Assembly: GCA_964496975.1 (NCBI GenBank)
Contig: CAZCBN010000042.1
Span: 1-24,876, forward strand
Direction of reading: 5' to 3'
From: CAZCBN01 sp964496975
Lineage (GTDB): Bacteria > Planctomycetota > Phycisphaerae > Phycisphaerales > UBA1924
Length of the DNA stretch: 24,876 bases
Part shown: positions 1-8,900 of the stretch, one piece after another
Layout: each line of letters starts with the position of its first letter
How positions within the stretch are numbered: the first letter of the stretch is position 1
Notes under the pieces: generated by a model
Told to the model about the DNA's origin: nothing
Databases searched by the model: none
What the model saw: only the letters and a program-made list of their open reading frames with translations
Position numbers and translations under genes: made by a program

Positions 1-53
1 GGCGTGTGCTCCACCGGCGAAGGGTCCGGGGCGATGGGCGAGGCGGGTCGGCG

Positions 54-1415
54 CTACCGCGCCGGGGCCGGGGGCGTGTGCGGCTCGGCGTCCGCGTCGG
101 CGGCGCTCGACGGGGCGCCGCCCGAGGCGGGGCCCGCGCTGGGCCCGGGCGCCGCCGGCTCGACATCGCCGCTCGACGGCGCACGCGGCGCCGCCCCCGC
201 CGGCGGGGCCTCAACGATCAGCGGCTGCCCCGGCGTGACACGCTCGTTGCCGCGCGTCAGCACGGGCGTCCCCGCGGCCACGGCGCCCTCGCGCACGGCC
301 ACCCGGTCGCCCACGGCAAAGATCCGTTCCACCCGGGCCGCCATCGCGCGGGCGTTCACCGCAGGGTTTTTCTCGTCCCGGTACGGCTGCGCCACAAAGA
401 CAAACTCGCCCGCGTCATCGCGGCGCAGCGCGTCCTTGTGCACCGTGAGCCGCGCCTCCACCCGGCCCGCCGGCACAAAGGCCGTCACGCTCATGCCCGG
501 CTTGATGCGGCCCTCCATGCTGTCCACCGTCAGGCGCACGGGGAAGAGCCGGCTCAGCGGATCGGCCTGCGGCACCACCGACACCACCGACCCCCACACC
601 GGCCCCGCGCCCTCGCCCAGACCCGGCACCTCAAGGGCCACCCGGCCCCCGTTCTCCGCGACAAACGCCACGATCGCCTGCGGCACGTCGACCCACGCCT
701 CAAGCTCCGTCTCGCTCAGCAGCTCGACAACCGCGTCCCCCGCGCTCACCCACTGGCCCACCTCGGTCCGCTTCGCGATCACCCGGCCCGCGAAGGGCGC
801 CGCGATCTGCTTGTCCGCCAGCAGACGCCGGCTCCGCGACAACGCCGCCCGCAGCCCCGACACCGCCGCCCGCGCCTGCGTGAGCTGCGCCCCCGCCGTG
901 CGCAGCAGCGTCTCGGCGTCGTCCACCTCCGACGCGCTCGCGCCGCTGCGGTCCACGAGCTGCCGCACGCGGGCGAGGTCGCGCTCCGCCTGCGACGCCT
1001 CGGCCTCACGCTGCGCCACCAGGCCCTCGGCGTTCGCCAGCTCCGCCTCGGCCTGCGCGACCTCGAGCCGCGCGATCTCGTCATCCAGCCGCGCGATCAC
1101 CGCGCCGGCCTGCACCGCGTCGCCCGCCTCAACGCCGATCTCCCGCACCAGCCCCTCCACCTGCGTCGCGAGCAGCGCCCGCCGGAGCGAGCGCACCTCC
1201 CCCGTCGTCTGCCGCTGCAGGCCCACCGGCTCCAGCCGCGCAGCGTCAACCGACACGGTCGCGGGCTGCTGCGCCGCCGCCGCGCCGACCGCGAACGCCA
1301 CTGCCGCACAGGTCGCCCACGCCGCCCACGCCGCACGCGCCGCACGCGCACCACCGCCGCCCCGGGCGGCACCGGTCCCGCGCGTCGTCGCCGCTTGCCT
1401 CATCGCCCCGCGCAT
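54..1415 (-). CDS. RND efflux periplasmic adaptor subunit (HlyD/MFP family)
   Basis: 453 residues. It is predicted to be a periplasmic membrane-fusion protein linking an inner-membrane RND pump to an outer-membrane channel. Residues 1-48 form a signal peptide ending in an alanine-rich stretch before QQ. The two halves of a lipoyl-like domain lie near 75-113 and 200-232 (the second carries APFAGRV). Between them is an Ala/Glu/Arg-rich coiled-coil hairpin at about 110-200, followed by beta-barrel and membrane-proximal domains with the IKPGMSVTAFVP stretch. The tail after about 410 is Ala/Pro-rich. I chose the ATG at 1415 because GGAGGG sits 5 bp upstream; the frame stays open to 1658, but that extension is Arg/Gly-rich and has no such site. 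A pump gene would be expected next, beyond base 1; a GTG at 14 on this strand could begin it, but too little is visible. Substrate unknown. The family call is firm; the RND rather than ABC partner is inferred. Confidence 0.87.
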   Translation of the reverse strand: MRGAMRQAATTRGTGAARGGGGARAARAAWAAWATCAAVAFAVGAAAAQQPATVSVDAARLEPVGLQRQTTGEVRSLRRALLATQVEGLVREIGVEAGDAVQAGAVIARLDDEIARLEVAQAEAELANAEGLVAQREAEASQAERDLARVRQLVDRSGASASEVDDAETLLRTAGAQLTQARAAVSGLRAALSRSRRLLADKQIAAPFAGRVIAKRTEVGQWVSAGDAVVELLSETELEAWVDVPQAIVAFVAENGGRVALEVPGLGEGAGPVWGSVVSVVPQADPLSRLFPVRLTVDSMEGRIKPGMSVTAFVPAGRVEARLTVHKDALRRDDAGEFVFVAQPYRDEKNPAVNARAMAARVERIFAVGDRVAVREGAVAAGTPVLTRGNERVTPGQPLIVEAPPAGAAPRAPSSGDVEPAAPGPSAGPASGGAPSSAADADAEPHTPPAPAR

Positions 1416-1420
1416 GCCGG

Positions 1421-1426
1421 CCCTCC
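1421..1426 (-). promoter_or_regulatory. Shine-Dalgarno site GGAGGG deciding the adaptor start
   Basis: GGAGGG on the minus strand lies 5 bp before the ATG at 1415. It separates the real start from the longer open frame, which extends to 1658 through composition-driven sequence. Confidence 0.7.
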
Positions 1427-1740
1427 AAAGCCCACCCGTGCCGATCTCCCGTGCCCCACCCAAACGCCGGCACTCCGCCGTTCGCACCGCACGCCGCCAC
1501 AGATGCCGGGCCGCGCCAACCCCGGGGTGTCCCCAGGGCGCTGCAGCTACCGCCCAGCGGCATGCCGGCGGCGTCCCCGCGGCGTCCCACCCACACCCGC
1601 GGCGCCCGCCGGCCGGCCCGATCGCTCGCCCCCTGGGCGGGGGCCTCGAACGAACCACGCAACGTTAGGTTCTGTTTCCCCGATGAGCCCAGGAATCGCT
1701 GCGGCGACGCAGAACGCCCGGGGCAGCCCGCGGCCCCGCC

Positions 1741-1797
1741 GCGCGGCCCTGACCGCGGGCCCAGTGCGCGGCCCTGACCGCGGGCCCAGTGCGCGGG
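1741..1797. repeat. 25-bp perfect tandem duplication plus partial third copy
   Basis: Bases 1741-1765 and 1766-1790 are identical (each begins GCGCGGCCCT and ends GGGCCCAGT). A 7-bp start of a third unit follows and runs into the stop codon of the ABC exporter. GGGCCC inside each unit is palindromic. It lies in the 3' untranslated region of the ABC gene. Confidence 0.9.
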
Positions 1798-1798
1798 C

Positions 1799-3547
1799 CT
1801 AGGCGGAAAGCTGCCGGTACGCCCGGGAATAAAAGCTCTCGCGGCCCAGCAGCTCGTCGTGCGTCCCCGCGTCCCGCAGCCGGCCCCCCTCGATCACGAA
1901 GATGCGGCCCAGGCCCCGCACGTTCGGCAGGCCGTGGCTCACCATCAGCACCGTGCGGCCCGGGGCCACGCGGCGCATCGCCTCGCGGAAGCGCAGCTCG
2001 CTCTCCAGGTCCAGCCCCGTCGTCGGCTCGTCCAGCAGCAGGATGCGCGGGTCGCGCACCAGCGCCCGCGCGAGCGCCAGCCGCTGGTTCTGCCCGCCCG
2101 AAAGCCGCACGCCCCCGTCGCCCAGGGGCGTCTCCAGCCCCGCGGGCAGGGCCGCGACAAACTCCGCCGCGTCGGCCAGGTCGAGCGCTTCCTGCACGCG
2201 GCGCGGGTCGATGGACTCCTCGCCGTACGTCAGGTTCTCGCGCACCGTGCCGCTGAAGAAGACGCTCTGCTGCGTCACGACGGCGACGTGCCGCCGCAGC
2301 GCGCGCATGTCCAGCTCGTTCACGCCCACGCCGTCGATGAGCACCTCGCCCGACGTCGCACGCAGCAGGCCCGCCGCCAGCGACAGCGCCGTCGACTTGC
2401 CGCACCCCGAAGGCCCCACGAACGCGACCGCCTCCCCCGGCGCGACGCGCAGCGACACGTCCTGCAGCGCGGGCCCCGCGCCGCCCGGGTAGGCGTACGT
2501 CACGCCGCGGAACTCCACGCCGCCGCGGACGAGCTTCGGCACCGGGCGGCCCTGGTTCAGCTCCACGTCCGGCTCGTCCAGCACGCCGCGGATGCTCGAG
2601 TACGCGTCGCGCACCCGCGACATCTGCGGCAAGAGGCCCAGCAGGCCCGACCACGTGCCCACGATCATCGCGAAGTACCCGTTCAGCGTGATCAGGCTTG
2701 AGATCTGCACGTCCCCCCGGCGGGCGGCGAGGTAGACGTTCACGCCCAGAAAGATCATCTGCACGCCCACGAGCGAGGCCCACGAGCACGCGCCGAACGT
2801 CGCGTTGGTGCGGTCAAACCGCAGCGCCGCCTCGGAGGCGTGGCCGATGCCCCGCTCGGCCCGCTCGATCTCCACGTGCTCCAGGCCATGCGCGCGCGTC
2901 AGCGGGATCATCACCAGCATGTCCTGCAGGCGCGCGCCCAGCCGCTCCATCATCAGCCGGTGCTCCTCGGCCCGGGCCCGCAGCTTCTTGCTGAACGAGA
3001 CGTTCAGCCAGACCGCCACCGGCGCCAGCCCCAGCATCACGAGCAGCGACTCGGGCGCCTCGCGCACCGCCACCACCAGCGCCACCAGCAGCGTGATGCC
3101 CCCCTGCAGCAAGGGGTCGGACATGCTGAGCCCCGCCGACTCGATCACGTCGATGTCGCGCACCACCTTGGACTGAAGCCGGCCCGCGCTCTGCCGGCCG
3201 TGATAGAGCAGGCTCAACTGCTGAAGCTGCCGGCACACCGCCACCCGGAGCTGCCGCCCCACGCCCCGGCTGATGCGGCTGAGCCGCGACACGTACAGCG
3301 GGTGCGTGAAGACGTTCTGGGCGATGAGCAGCAGGATGCCCGCCGTGGCGAGGACCAGCCGCAGCGGCCAGTCCGCGGGCCGCTCGGCGACCAGGCCGAT
3401 GACGTACCCCGAGTAGACCGGCATGACCCAGGTGGCCGAGGCCTTGACGATGAACAGCGCCATGGCCTGCGCGACCAGCCGACGCCGCCCGTCGAGGTAC
3501 AGCCGCAGCACCGACCACGCCCCAAGCCGCCCGCTCGCGCCGCGCAC
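1799..3547 (-). CDS. ABC exporter half-transporter (fused permease and ATPase)
   Basis: 582 residues, the normal length for an MsbA/LmrA-type exporter with the membrane domain fused to the ATPase. The hydrophobic permease part spans about residues 20-310. The nucleotide-binding domain has Walker A GPSGCGKST (378-386), a Q-loop glutamine near 426, signature LSGGQ (482-486), Walker B ILLLDEP (502-508) followed by the family Thr, and an H-loop His at 538 (VSHGL). All ATPase motifs are intact. It probably acts as a homodimer in the inner membrane, exporting a lipid, drug or peptide; the substrate cannot be read from sequence. The start is a GTG at 3547 with GAGGGAG 7 bp upstream. The adaptor downstream on the same strand could be co-transcribed, but the 383-bp spacer argues against tight coupling. 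Confidence 0.92.
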   Translation of the reverse strand: MRGASGRLGAWSVLRLYLDGRRRLVAQAMALFIVKASATWVMPVYSGYVIGLVAERPADWPLRLVLATAGILLLIAQNVFTHPLYVSRLSRISRGVGRQLRVAVCRQLQQLSLLYHGRQSAGRLQSKVVRDIDVIESAGLSMSDPLLQGGITLLVALVVAVREAPESLLVMLGLAPVAVWLNVSFSKKLRARAEEHRLMMERLGARLQDMLVMIPLTRAHGLEHVEIERAERGIGHASEAALRFDRTNATFGACSWASLVGVQMIFLGVNVYLAARRGDVQISSLITLNGYFAMIVGTWSGLLGLLPQMSRVRDAYSSIRGVLDEPDVELNQGRPVPKLVRGGVEFRGVTYAYPGGAGPALQDVSLRVAPGEAVAFVGPSGCGKSTALSLAAGLLRATSGEVLIDGVGVNELDMRALRRHVAVVTQQSVFFSGTVRENLTYGEESIDPRRVQEALDLADAAEFVAALPAGLETPLGDGGVRLSGGQNQRLALARALVRDPRILLLDEPTTGLDLESELRFREAMRRVAPGRTVLMVSHGLPNVRGLGRIFVIEGGRLRDAGTHDELLGRESFYSRAYRQLSA

Positions 3548-3654
3548 CGCACGTCTCCCTCACCAGCCCGCCGACCCCCGACGCCAGCCCAGGCGTCACC
3601 CCAGACGCCACCCCGGACGCCACCGCCGGCCCGCTCGCCCCGCGGCAGGCCGCC

Positions 3655-3660
3655 TATAGT
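3655..3660 (+). promoter_or_regulatory. possible -10 box for tRNA-Lys
   Basis: TATAGT stands out in very GC-rich surroundings, 35 bp before the first base of the tRNA. No good -35 hexamer is visible at the usual spacing, so this is only a candidate. Confidence 0.35.
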
Positions 3661-3695
3661 TCGACGAAGTCGCCCGCACGCTGCGGGTTTTCGAC

Positions 3696-3768
<73 letters not shown>

Positions 3769-3824
3769 TTTCCGTGCGCACGCCGGCCGGCCGTTGCCGC
3801 ACGGGCCGCGCCGTACTCCCATTT

Positions 3825-3863
3825 CGGTCCGCCCGTTCGGTCCGCCCGTTCAGTCCGCCCGCT
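3825..3863. repeat. 13-bp unit repeated three times across a stop codon
   Basis: Units 3825-3837 and 3838-3850 are identical (CGGTCCGCCCGTT); 3851-3863 differs at two positions. The stop codon of the small minus-strand NTF2-like gene (3850-3852) straddles the junction of units 2 and 3 and depends on the G-to-A difference at 3852. Confidence 0.85.
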
Positions 3864-4251
3864 GGGCGGCCTGGAGGGCCGCCGTGTCGGTGTACTGGTC
3901 GAACTGGATGATCCGCCCGTCTTGCACCCGGTAGACGTGGGCAAACTCGGCGTGCACCGACTTGCCGGTGGACCGGTACACGCCCTTGTAGACCCCGAGT
4001 GCGACGACAGTGTCGGCCTGGGCAACATACTCGTTCACCTGGGCGTGCCATCCGTCCCACTCGGCGCGGAAGGGCGCGAAGACTGATTCGAACACGGTCG
4101 CCCGGCCCCGCCAGCGGCCGCCGCCGGGGAAGGTTGCCATTTGGTTCCAGCGGACGTCGCTCGCGATCAGCGCGTCGAGGGCGTCGCGATCGTTGGCCGC
4201 GAAGGCGGCGTACATCGCGCGAACGGTGTCGAGTGGTCGTGGATTTGGCAC
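3850..4251 (-). CDS. NTF2-like / SnoaL-like domain protein
   Basis: 133 residues, the usual size of a single NTF2-like (SnoaL, ketosteroid-isomerase-like) cone-shaped domain. Typical features are the N-terminal helix pattern DTVRAMYAAFAANDRDALDALIASDVRW, given here only by position (residues 8-35), a central FPGGGRWRG loop, and the C-terminal strand with HVYRVQDGRIIQFDQYTDT (about 106-124). Such proteins may be small enzymes or ligand-binding domains; no catalytic residue can be assigned safely. I prefer the GTG start at 4251 because GGAG lies 8 bp upstream; a TTG at 4269 would include that ribosome site in the coding sequence. It lies downstream of radA on the same strand with a 126-bp gap, and there is no functional link to radA that I can see. 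Confidence 0.8.
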   Translation of the reverse strand: MPNPRPLDTVRAMYAAFAANDRDALDALIASDVRWNQMATFPGGGRWRGRATVFESVFAPFRAEWDGWHAQVNEYVAQADTVVALGVYKGVYRSTGKSVHAEFAHVYRVQDGRIIQFDQYTDTAALQAAQRAD

Positions 4252-4259
4252 GGGTTGCT

Positions 4260-4266
4260 CTCCCCC
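4260..4266 (-). promoter_or_regulatory. Shine-Dalgarno site for the NTF2-like gene
   Basis: The minus strand reads GGGGAGA here, with its GGAG 8 bp before the GTG at 4251. This favours GTG over the upstream TTG. Confidence 0.55.
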
Positions 4267-4377
4267 CAAGGAAGGGAACTGTACCGCCCCACGCGACCGA
4301 ATGCATGGGGAGTTCCTAGGGGAACCGTGGGTGTTCGCCGCGCTTATCGGCTTGAACGAGGGAGTCGTGTAGACGAC

Positions 4378-5827
4378 CTAGCCCAAACAAGCGATCGCGT
4401 CGTGCAGCGTCTTCACCGGGGTGCAGGTGATCCCCTGAATAGGCGGCGCTGATCCGGCCGGCACCACGGCGTGGGTGAAGCCGCGCTTCGCGGCCTCGCG
4501 CAGGCGGGCCTCGGCCTGCGGCACGGGGCGGACGCGGCCGTCCAGGCCCACCTCGCCGTAGACGACGGTGCGTTCGTCGAGGGCCCGGCGGAAGTGGGCC
4601 CCGGCGATGGCGAGGAGCAGCGCGAGGTCCCCCCCAGGTTCGGTGACGCGGACGCCGCCGACGGCGCTGGCGAAGACGTCGCGGTCGGCGAGGCGGAGCT
4701 CGGCGTGCTGCTCGAGCACGGCGATGATCATCGCGAGGCGGTTGGTGTCGAGGCCGCTGCACTTGCGCTTGGCGGCGCCGAGGAAGCCGGTCGCGGTGAG
4801 CGCCTGCACCTCAACAAGGACGCAGCGGGTGCCGGCGAGGGCGGGGCAGACGACGGTGCCGGGGCGGGGCTCGTGCTCGCCCGCGAGGGGGCCGGCGTGG
4901 GAGGCGGCCTCGGCGAGGCCCTGCGGGCCCATCTCAAAGAGGCCGACCTCTTGCGTGGTGCCGAAGCGGTTTTTCGCGGCGCGGACGACGCGGGCGGCGT
5001 GGTGCCGCTCGCCCTCAAAGCTGAGCACGGCGTCGACGAGGTGCTCCAGCACGCGGGGGCCGGCGAGCTGGCCCTCTTTGGTGACGTGGCCCACCATGAC
5101 CACGGCGGTGTTGGTCGTCTTGGCGATGCGCACAAGATCGGCGCCCACGCGGCGCAGTTGCACGAGCGAGCCCGGCGCGGCGTCGAGCGACATGGCAAGG
5201 CTCAGCATATATTCGCTGTTGCGNNNNNNNNNNGCTGACCATCTGCACCGAATCAATGATGAGCACGGCGGGGCGAAGGCGCGACGATTGATCGGCAATG
5301 ACGGACAGGTCCGTCTCGGCGAGGACGTAGAGCCGCTCGGCCGCCTCGGCGCCGAGCCGGCCGGCGCGGAGGCGGACCTGCTCGGCCGACTCTTCGCTGC
5401 TGACGTAGAGCACGCGTCCGGTCCAGTCGGGCTGATCGGGGGAGGTGTGCAGGGTTTCGGCCCAGCCGGCGGCGGCCTGGAGCAGCAGGGTGCTCTTGCC
5501 GATGCCGGGCTCGCCGCCGATGAGGACGGCCGAGCCGGGGACAAGGCCGAAGCCGCCGGCGGGCGAACCGCCCAGCACGCGGTCAAACTCGGCGAGGCCC
5601 GTGGCGAGGCGCCGCGTGAGGGTGCCGCTGCCGCGGACCTCGCCGATGGGCTTGGCCTGTGTGTCGTCGCCCTCCGCATGGGCGCGGGGCGTGCGCGCGG
5701 GGGCGACGGCGGCGGCGCGGTCTTCCTCCAGGCTGTCCCACGCGCCGCACTCGGGGCAGCGGCCCATCCACGAGCCGAGCACCGCGCCGCACGAACGGCA
5801 GACAAACCGCTTGCGCGCCTTGGCCAT
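4378..5827 (-). CDS. radA: DNA repair protein RadA (Sms), interrupted by assembly gap
   Basis: RadA is a RecA-like, hexameric DnaB-type ATPase that promotes branch migration during recombination repair. The first 198 residues (5827-5234) carry the C4 zinc finger (C10, C13, C24, C27), Walker A GGEPGIGKST (104-113) and Walker B LIIDSVQ (189-195). The remaining 281 residues (5223-4378) carry the KNRFG motif that defines the family and a Lon-like C-terminal domain with GEVGLDGRVRPV. Ten Ns at 5224-5233 separate the parts, which are in different frames as deposited; a real gap length divisible by three would restore one frame. Apart from the gap it is about 479 residues, close to E. coli RadA (460). 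I see no other lesion, so I treat it as an intact gene with missing sequence. The ATG at 5827 has no clear ribosome site. It diverges from the AsmA-like gene. Confidence 0.93.
5224..5233. other. scaffold gap (10 N)
   Basis: Ten N bases inside radA mark a join of uncertain length. Both edges fall exactly on codon boundaries of the two radA halves. The 24 bp on the left edge (5200-5223) are unusually AT-rich for this window and do not match the expected RadA sequence. Confidence 0.95.
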
Positions 5828-5869
5828 GCGGCGAGGGTAGGGGCACGGGGGGATGGGCGGGCCGGGCCG

Positions 5870-5875
5870 TACAAT
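5870..5875 (+). promoter_or_regulatory. possible -10 box before the AsmA-like gene
   Basis: TACAAT is a good -10 match in a GC-rich divergent spacer, 77 bp before the ATG at 5953. No -35 is evident. An AGGAGA at 5912-5917 could be a ribosome site, but it is too far from that ATG. Confidence 0.3.
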
Positions 5876-5952
5876 GCGGGCGTTGCGCGGCGGGCCGATG
5901 GCAGACGCAGCAGGAGAGCCCGCGTGGCCGCCGCGGCGACGCACCCCCCCTC

Positions 5953-8900
5953 ATGGCGAACCCCACGCGCCCCACCACCCGCACGCCGTCGCGCCCGCCC
6001 GGGCCCCCCGGCGCGGCCCGGCCCGGCGCGACGCGCAAGCCGATGACGGCGCACCGCGTGCGGCGGCGCTTCGTGCGGGCGGCGCTGCTGGCGGGGGCGG
6101 TGCTCGGCGGGGCGTATCTGGCGGTGACGCGGGGCGGGGTGGCGACGCCCTTGGTGCTGAGCAAGCTGCGCGGCGTGCTGGCGGGGAGCCGGCTTGACGT
6201 CGCGGAGATCTTCATCGCGAGCGACGGCGGCCTGGTGCTGGAGGGTGTGCGCCTCACGAACCCCGAGCTGGTGGGCGAGGCGGGGGCGGCGGCGGAGTTT
6301 TTGACCGTCGAACGCGTTGAGGTGGAGGTGGACTGGCTCGCCACGCTGACGGGCACGCTGACGGTTCGCCGCGTGCTGCTCGAAGCGCCGGTCATCCGCG
6401 TGAGCCAGGACGCGGGCACGGGCGCGCTCTCGGTGACGGCGGCGAACCTCTTGCCCGCGACGCCGCGCACGAAGGGCGGGGCCGCGGCGCTGGAGTCGCT
6501 GCGGATCGTCGACGGCGAGCTTGAAGTGGGCGAGCACGGCGTGCCGCGCGACGCGGAGACAACGACGGGCCCGGGCCCCCGGGCCGAGGGCGCGCTCGCG
6601 CCCGGGCCGGCGAAGGAGCCGGACCGGGTCGACCCGGGGTATCGGCGGCTGGCGCGGGTGCCCATCTCGGGCGCGCTGCTGCCGAGCGAGGGGGACGAGG
6701 GCCGCTACGTCGTGGACGTGGACGCGCTGGTCGAGGGGCGGACGATCACCGCGCGGGGCCGGGTGGACGAGCGGGGGCTGGCGCTCTCCATCTCGGGCCT
6801 GCGGGCCGACGCGGTGCGGCCCGAGCTGGTGCCGACGTACGGCCGGAATGTGTGGAACACGCTCGCGCTGACGGGGGGCGTGACGCTGCGGACGCTGGAC
6901 GTCTCGGCGGACGGGCGGCCGCGGGTGACGCTGGACCTCGAGGGCGTGGGGGTCACGCTGCCGTTTGACCAGTTGGGGGGCACGTCGCGGGAGAACCTGC
7001 GGCTGAACAACGTGGTGGGCTCGCTCACGCTGGACGGCGACCGGGCCGCGGCGTCGCTGGAGGGCGAGGCCGAGTCGCTGCGGTACCGGGTGGACCTGGA
7101 GACGCTGGACCTGACGGGGCAGGTGGGCTTCCTGTGCCGGGTGCGGACGATGCCCTTCCGCCTGAGCCCGGGGGTGAGGCTCCTGCAGTTTGTGCCCGCG
7201 GTGGTGAACGAGAAGCTGGAGCTGTTTGAAGGGCTGACGGCCGACGTGACGTCGGAGACATGGCTCGCGCAGCGCTGGCCCGGGCTGGGCGAGGGGCCCC
7301 TGGCGCCCGGGGCGCCGGGGGGCGCACCCGCCCGCGACGGCGTGGGCCTGACGCCGCCGGCGGAGCTGCGGCCCAGCCGCGGCGAGGGGTCGCTCGCGAT
7401 CTGGGGGCGCATCCTGATGCGCAACGGGTCGACGGCGTACACGGGTTTTCCGTACGCCTTCCGCGGCATGTTGGGGGAGATGATCTTCGACCGCGACCGG
7501 CTCGAGATCCGCTCCATCACGGGCGTGGCGCCGAGCGGGGCCCGCATCTCGGCGGCGGGGTTTATCGCGCCGCTGGGGGGCGAGGCGGAGGTCGACCTTG
7601 ATGTGAAGGTGAACGATCTGCCGATCGACCGGGCGCTGCGCGAGGCGCTCGGGCCCGAGCGGCGCGGGCTCATCAACGCGCTGTTCAGCGAGGAGCAGCA
7701 CGCGGCCCTGGTGGCCGAGGGGCTGCTGCGCACCGCCGAGCAGGCCGCCGAGACCGAGGAGGCGCTGGCGCGGCGGCGCGTCGAGCTGGAGGCGTGGGCG
7801 GGCCGGGCCGACGGGGCCGCGGGCGAGCAGGCCCGGCTGGCCGCGGAGATCGCGGCGCTGGAGCGCGAGGCGGCGTCGGCGCCGGCGTTCGCGCTGGGCG
7901 GGCTGGCGCAGGTGGACGTAAAGATCCGCCGCGAGCTGGGCGAGATCAGCATCTGGACGCGGGACATCACGATCCGCATGCCGCGGGCGGGGCTCATCAG
8001 CCAGTACTTCCCGCTGCCGGTGATCGGCAGCAACGTCGAGCTCTGGGTGACCAACGGCCGGGCGGAGATGCGGCCCAGCACCTTCCGCACGCTCGCGGCG
8101 ACCGACGCCTCGGCGGGCACGGGGCAGGTGCGCGTGAGCGCGCTGGCCGACCTGTCGCCGCCGGAGCCGGGCGAGCCGCCCCGGCTGCCCGCCGTGCGCG
8201 TCGATGCGTGGGACGTGCCGGTGGACCGGCTGCTGCTGCGGGCCATCCCCGGGCCGGGCGGGCTGGGGCAGGACGACGTCTCGACCAGCTTCGGCGGCAT
8301 CCTCGACAACCTGGGCCTGCGCGGGCGGCTCGACGCCTCGGCCGACATCCGCGCCCGCGAGGACGCGCCCACCGAGCTGGGCTATCGCATCGAGGTGGCG
8401 CTGAAGGACATGGCCGCGACGCCCGTCATCCGGCCCGGGCTGGAATCGCTGCCGCCGATGCGGATCGAGGGCATCAACGGCTCGGTGTACGTGGACCAGT
8501 CGCTCATCGTGCTGGACGTGACGAGCCGGATGTTCGGCGCGCCGGCGGGTGACGAGGGCGCCGCGCCGTCCGCCGCCTCGCGGGGCGACCTGCTCGTGCA
8601 GGCCGACCTGCCCGAGGGCCACACGTGGACGGGCGGGCCCAAAGACGCGTCGGGGGAGGGGGCGCCGCGCCCCAGCGCCGGGCTCTTTGTGCGGGCCCGT
8701 GGGCTTGGGGCCGACGTGGCGACGCCGGTGGAGCACCTCATCGCGCTCGTGAGCGAAGAGGCCGCCGCCTCGCTGCTCGACCTGCGCCGCCGCTACGAGC
8801 CCACGGGCCGCGTCGACCTCACCGCGACGGCCTCGGGCCGCGTGGGCGAGCGGCTCACGGAGGACGCGGGCTACGAGCTGCGCACGGGCCGGGTGGACCG

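Larger units (their letters stand above)
1416..1798. other. non-coding spacer between ABC exporter and adaptor genes
   Basis: 383 bp between the ABC exporter stop and the adaptor start, both on the minus strand. It holds the adaptor ribosome-binding site and a 25-bp tandem duplication directly after the ABC stop. A less GC-rich patch lies around 1650-1690. I see no convincing promoter hexamers, tRNA or small gene; open frames here look like by-products of the base composition. Confidence 0.6.

Noticed and set aside
1..53. Start of a pump gene on the minus strand (GTG at 14)
   Set aside because: Only four codons are visible and no good ribosome site precedes them.
1416..1658. N-terminal extension of the RND adaptor up to 1658
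   Set aside because: It would put about 80 Arg/Gly/Trp-rich residues before the signal peptide, while a perfect ribosome site marks the ATG at 1415.
3772..3804. Rho-independent terminator after tRNA-Lys (CCGTGCG / CGCACGG)
   Set aside because: The 7-bp stem has a 19-nt loop and no T-run, so it is a weak hairpin expected by chance at this GC content.
5200..5240. Intein boundary in radA (Asn-Ser just after the gap)
   Set aside because: Splicing there would leave a RadA several residues too long at Walker B, and no other intein motif is visible; an assembly artefact is simpler.
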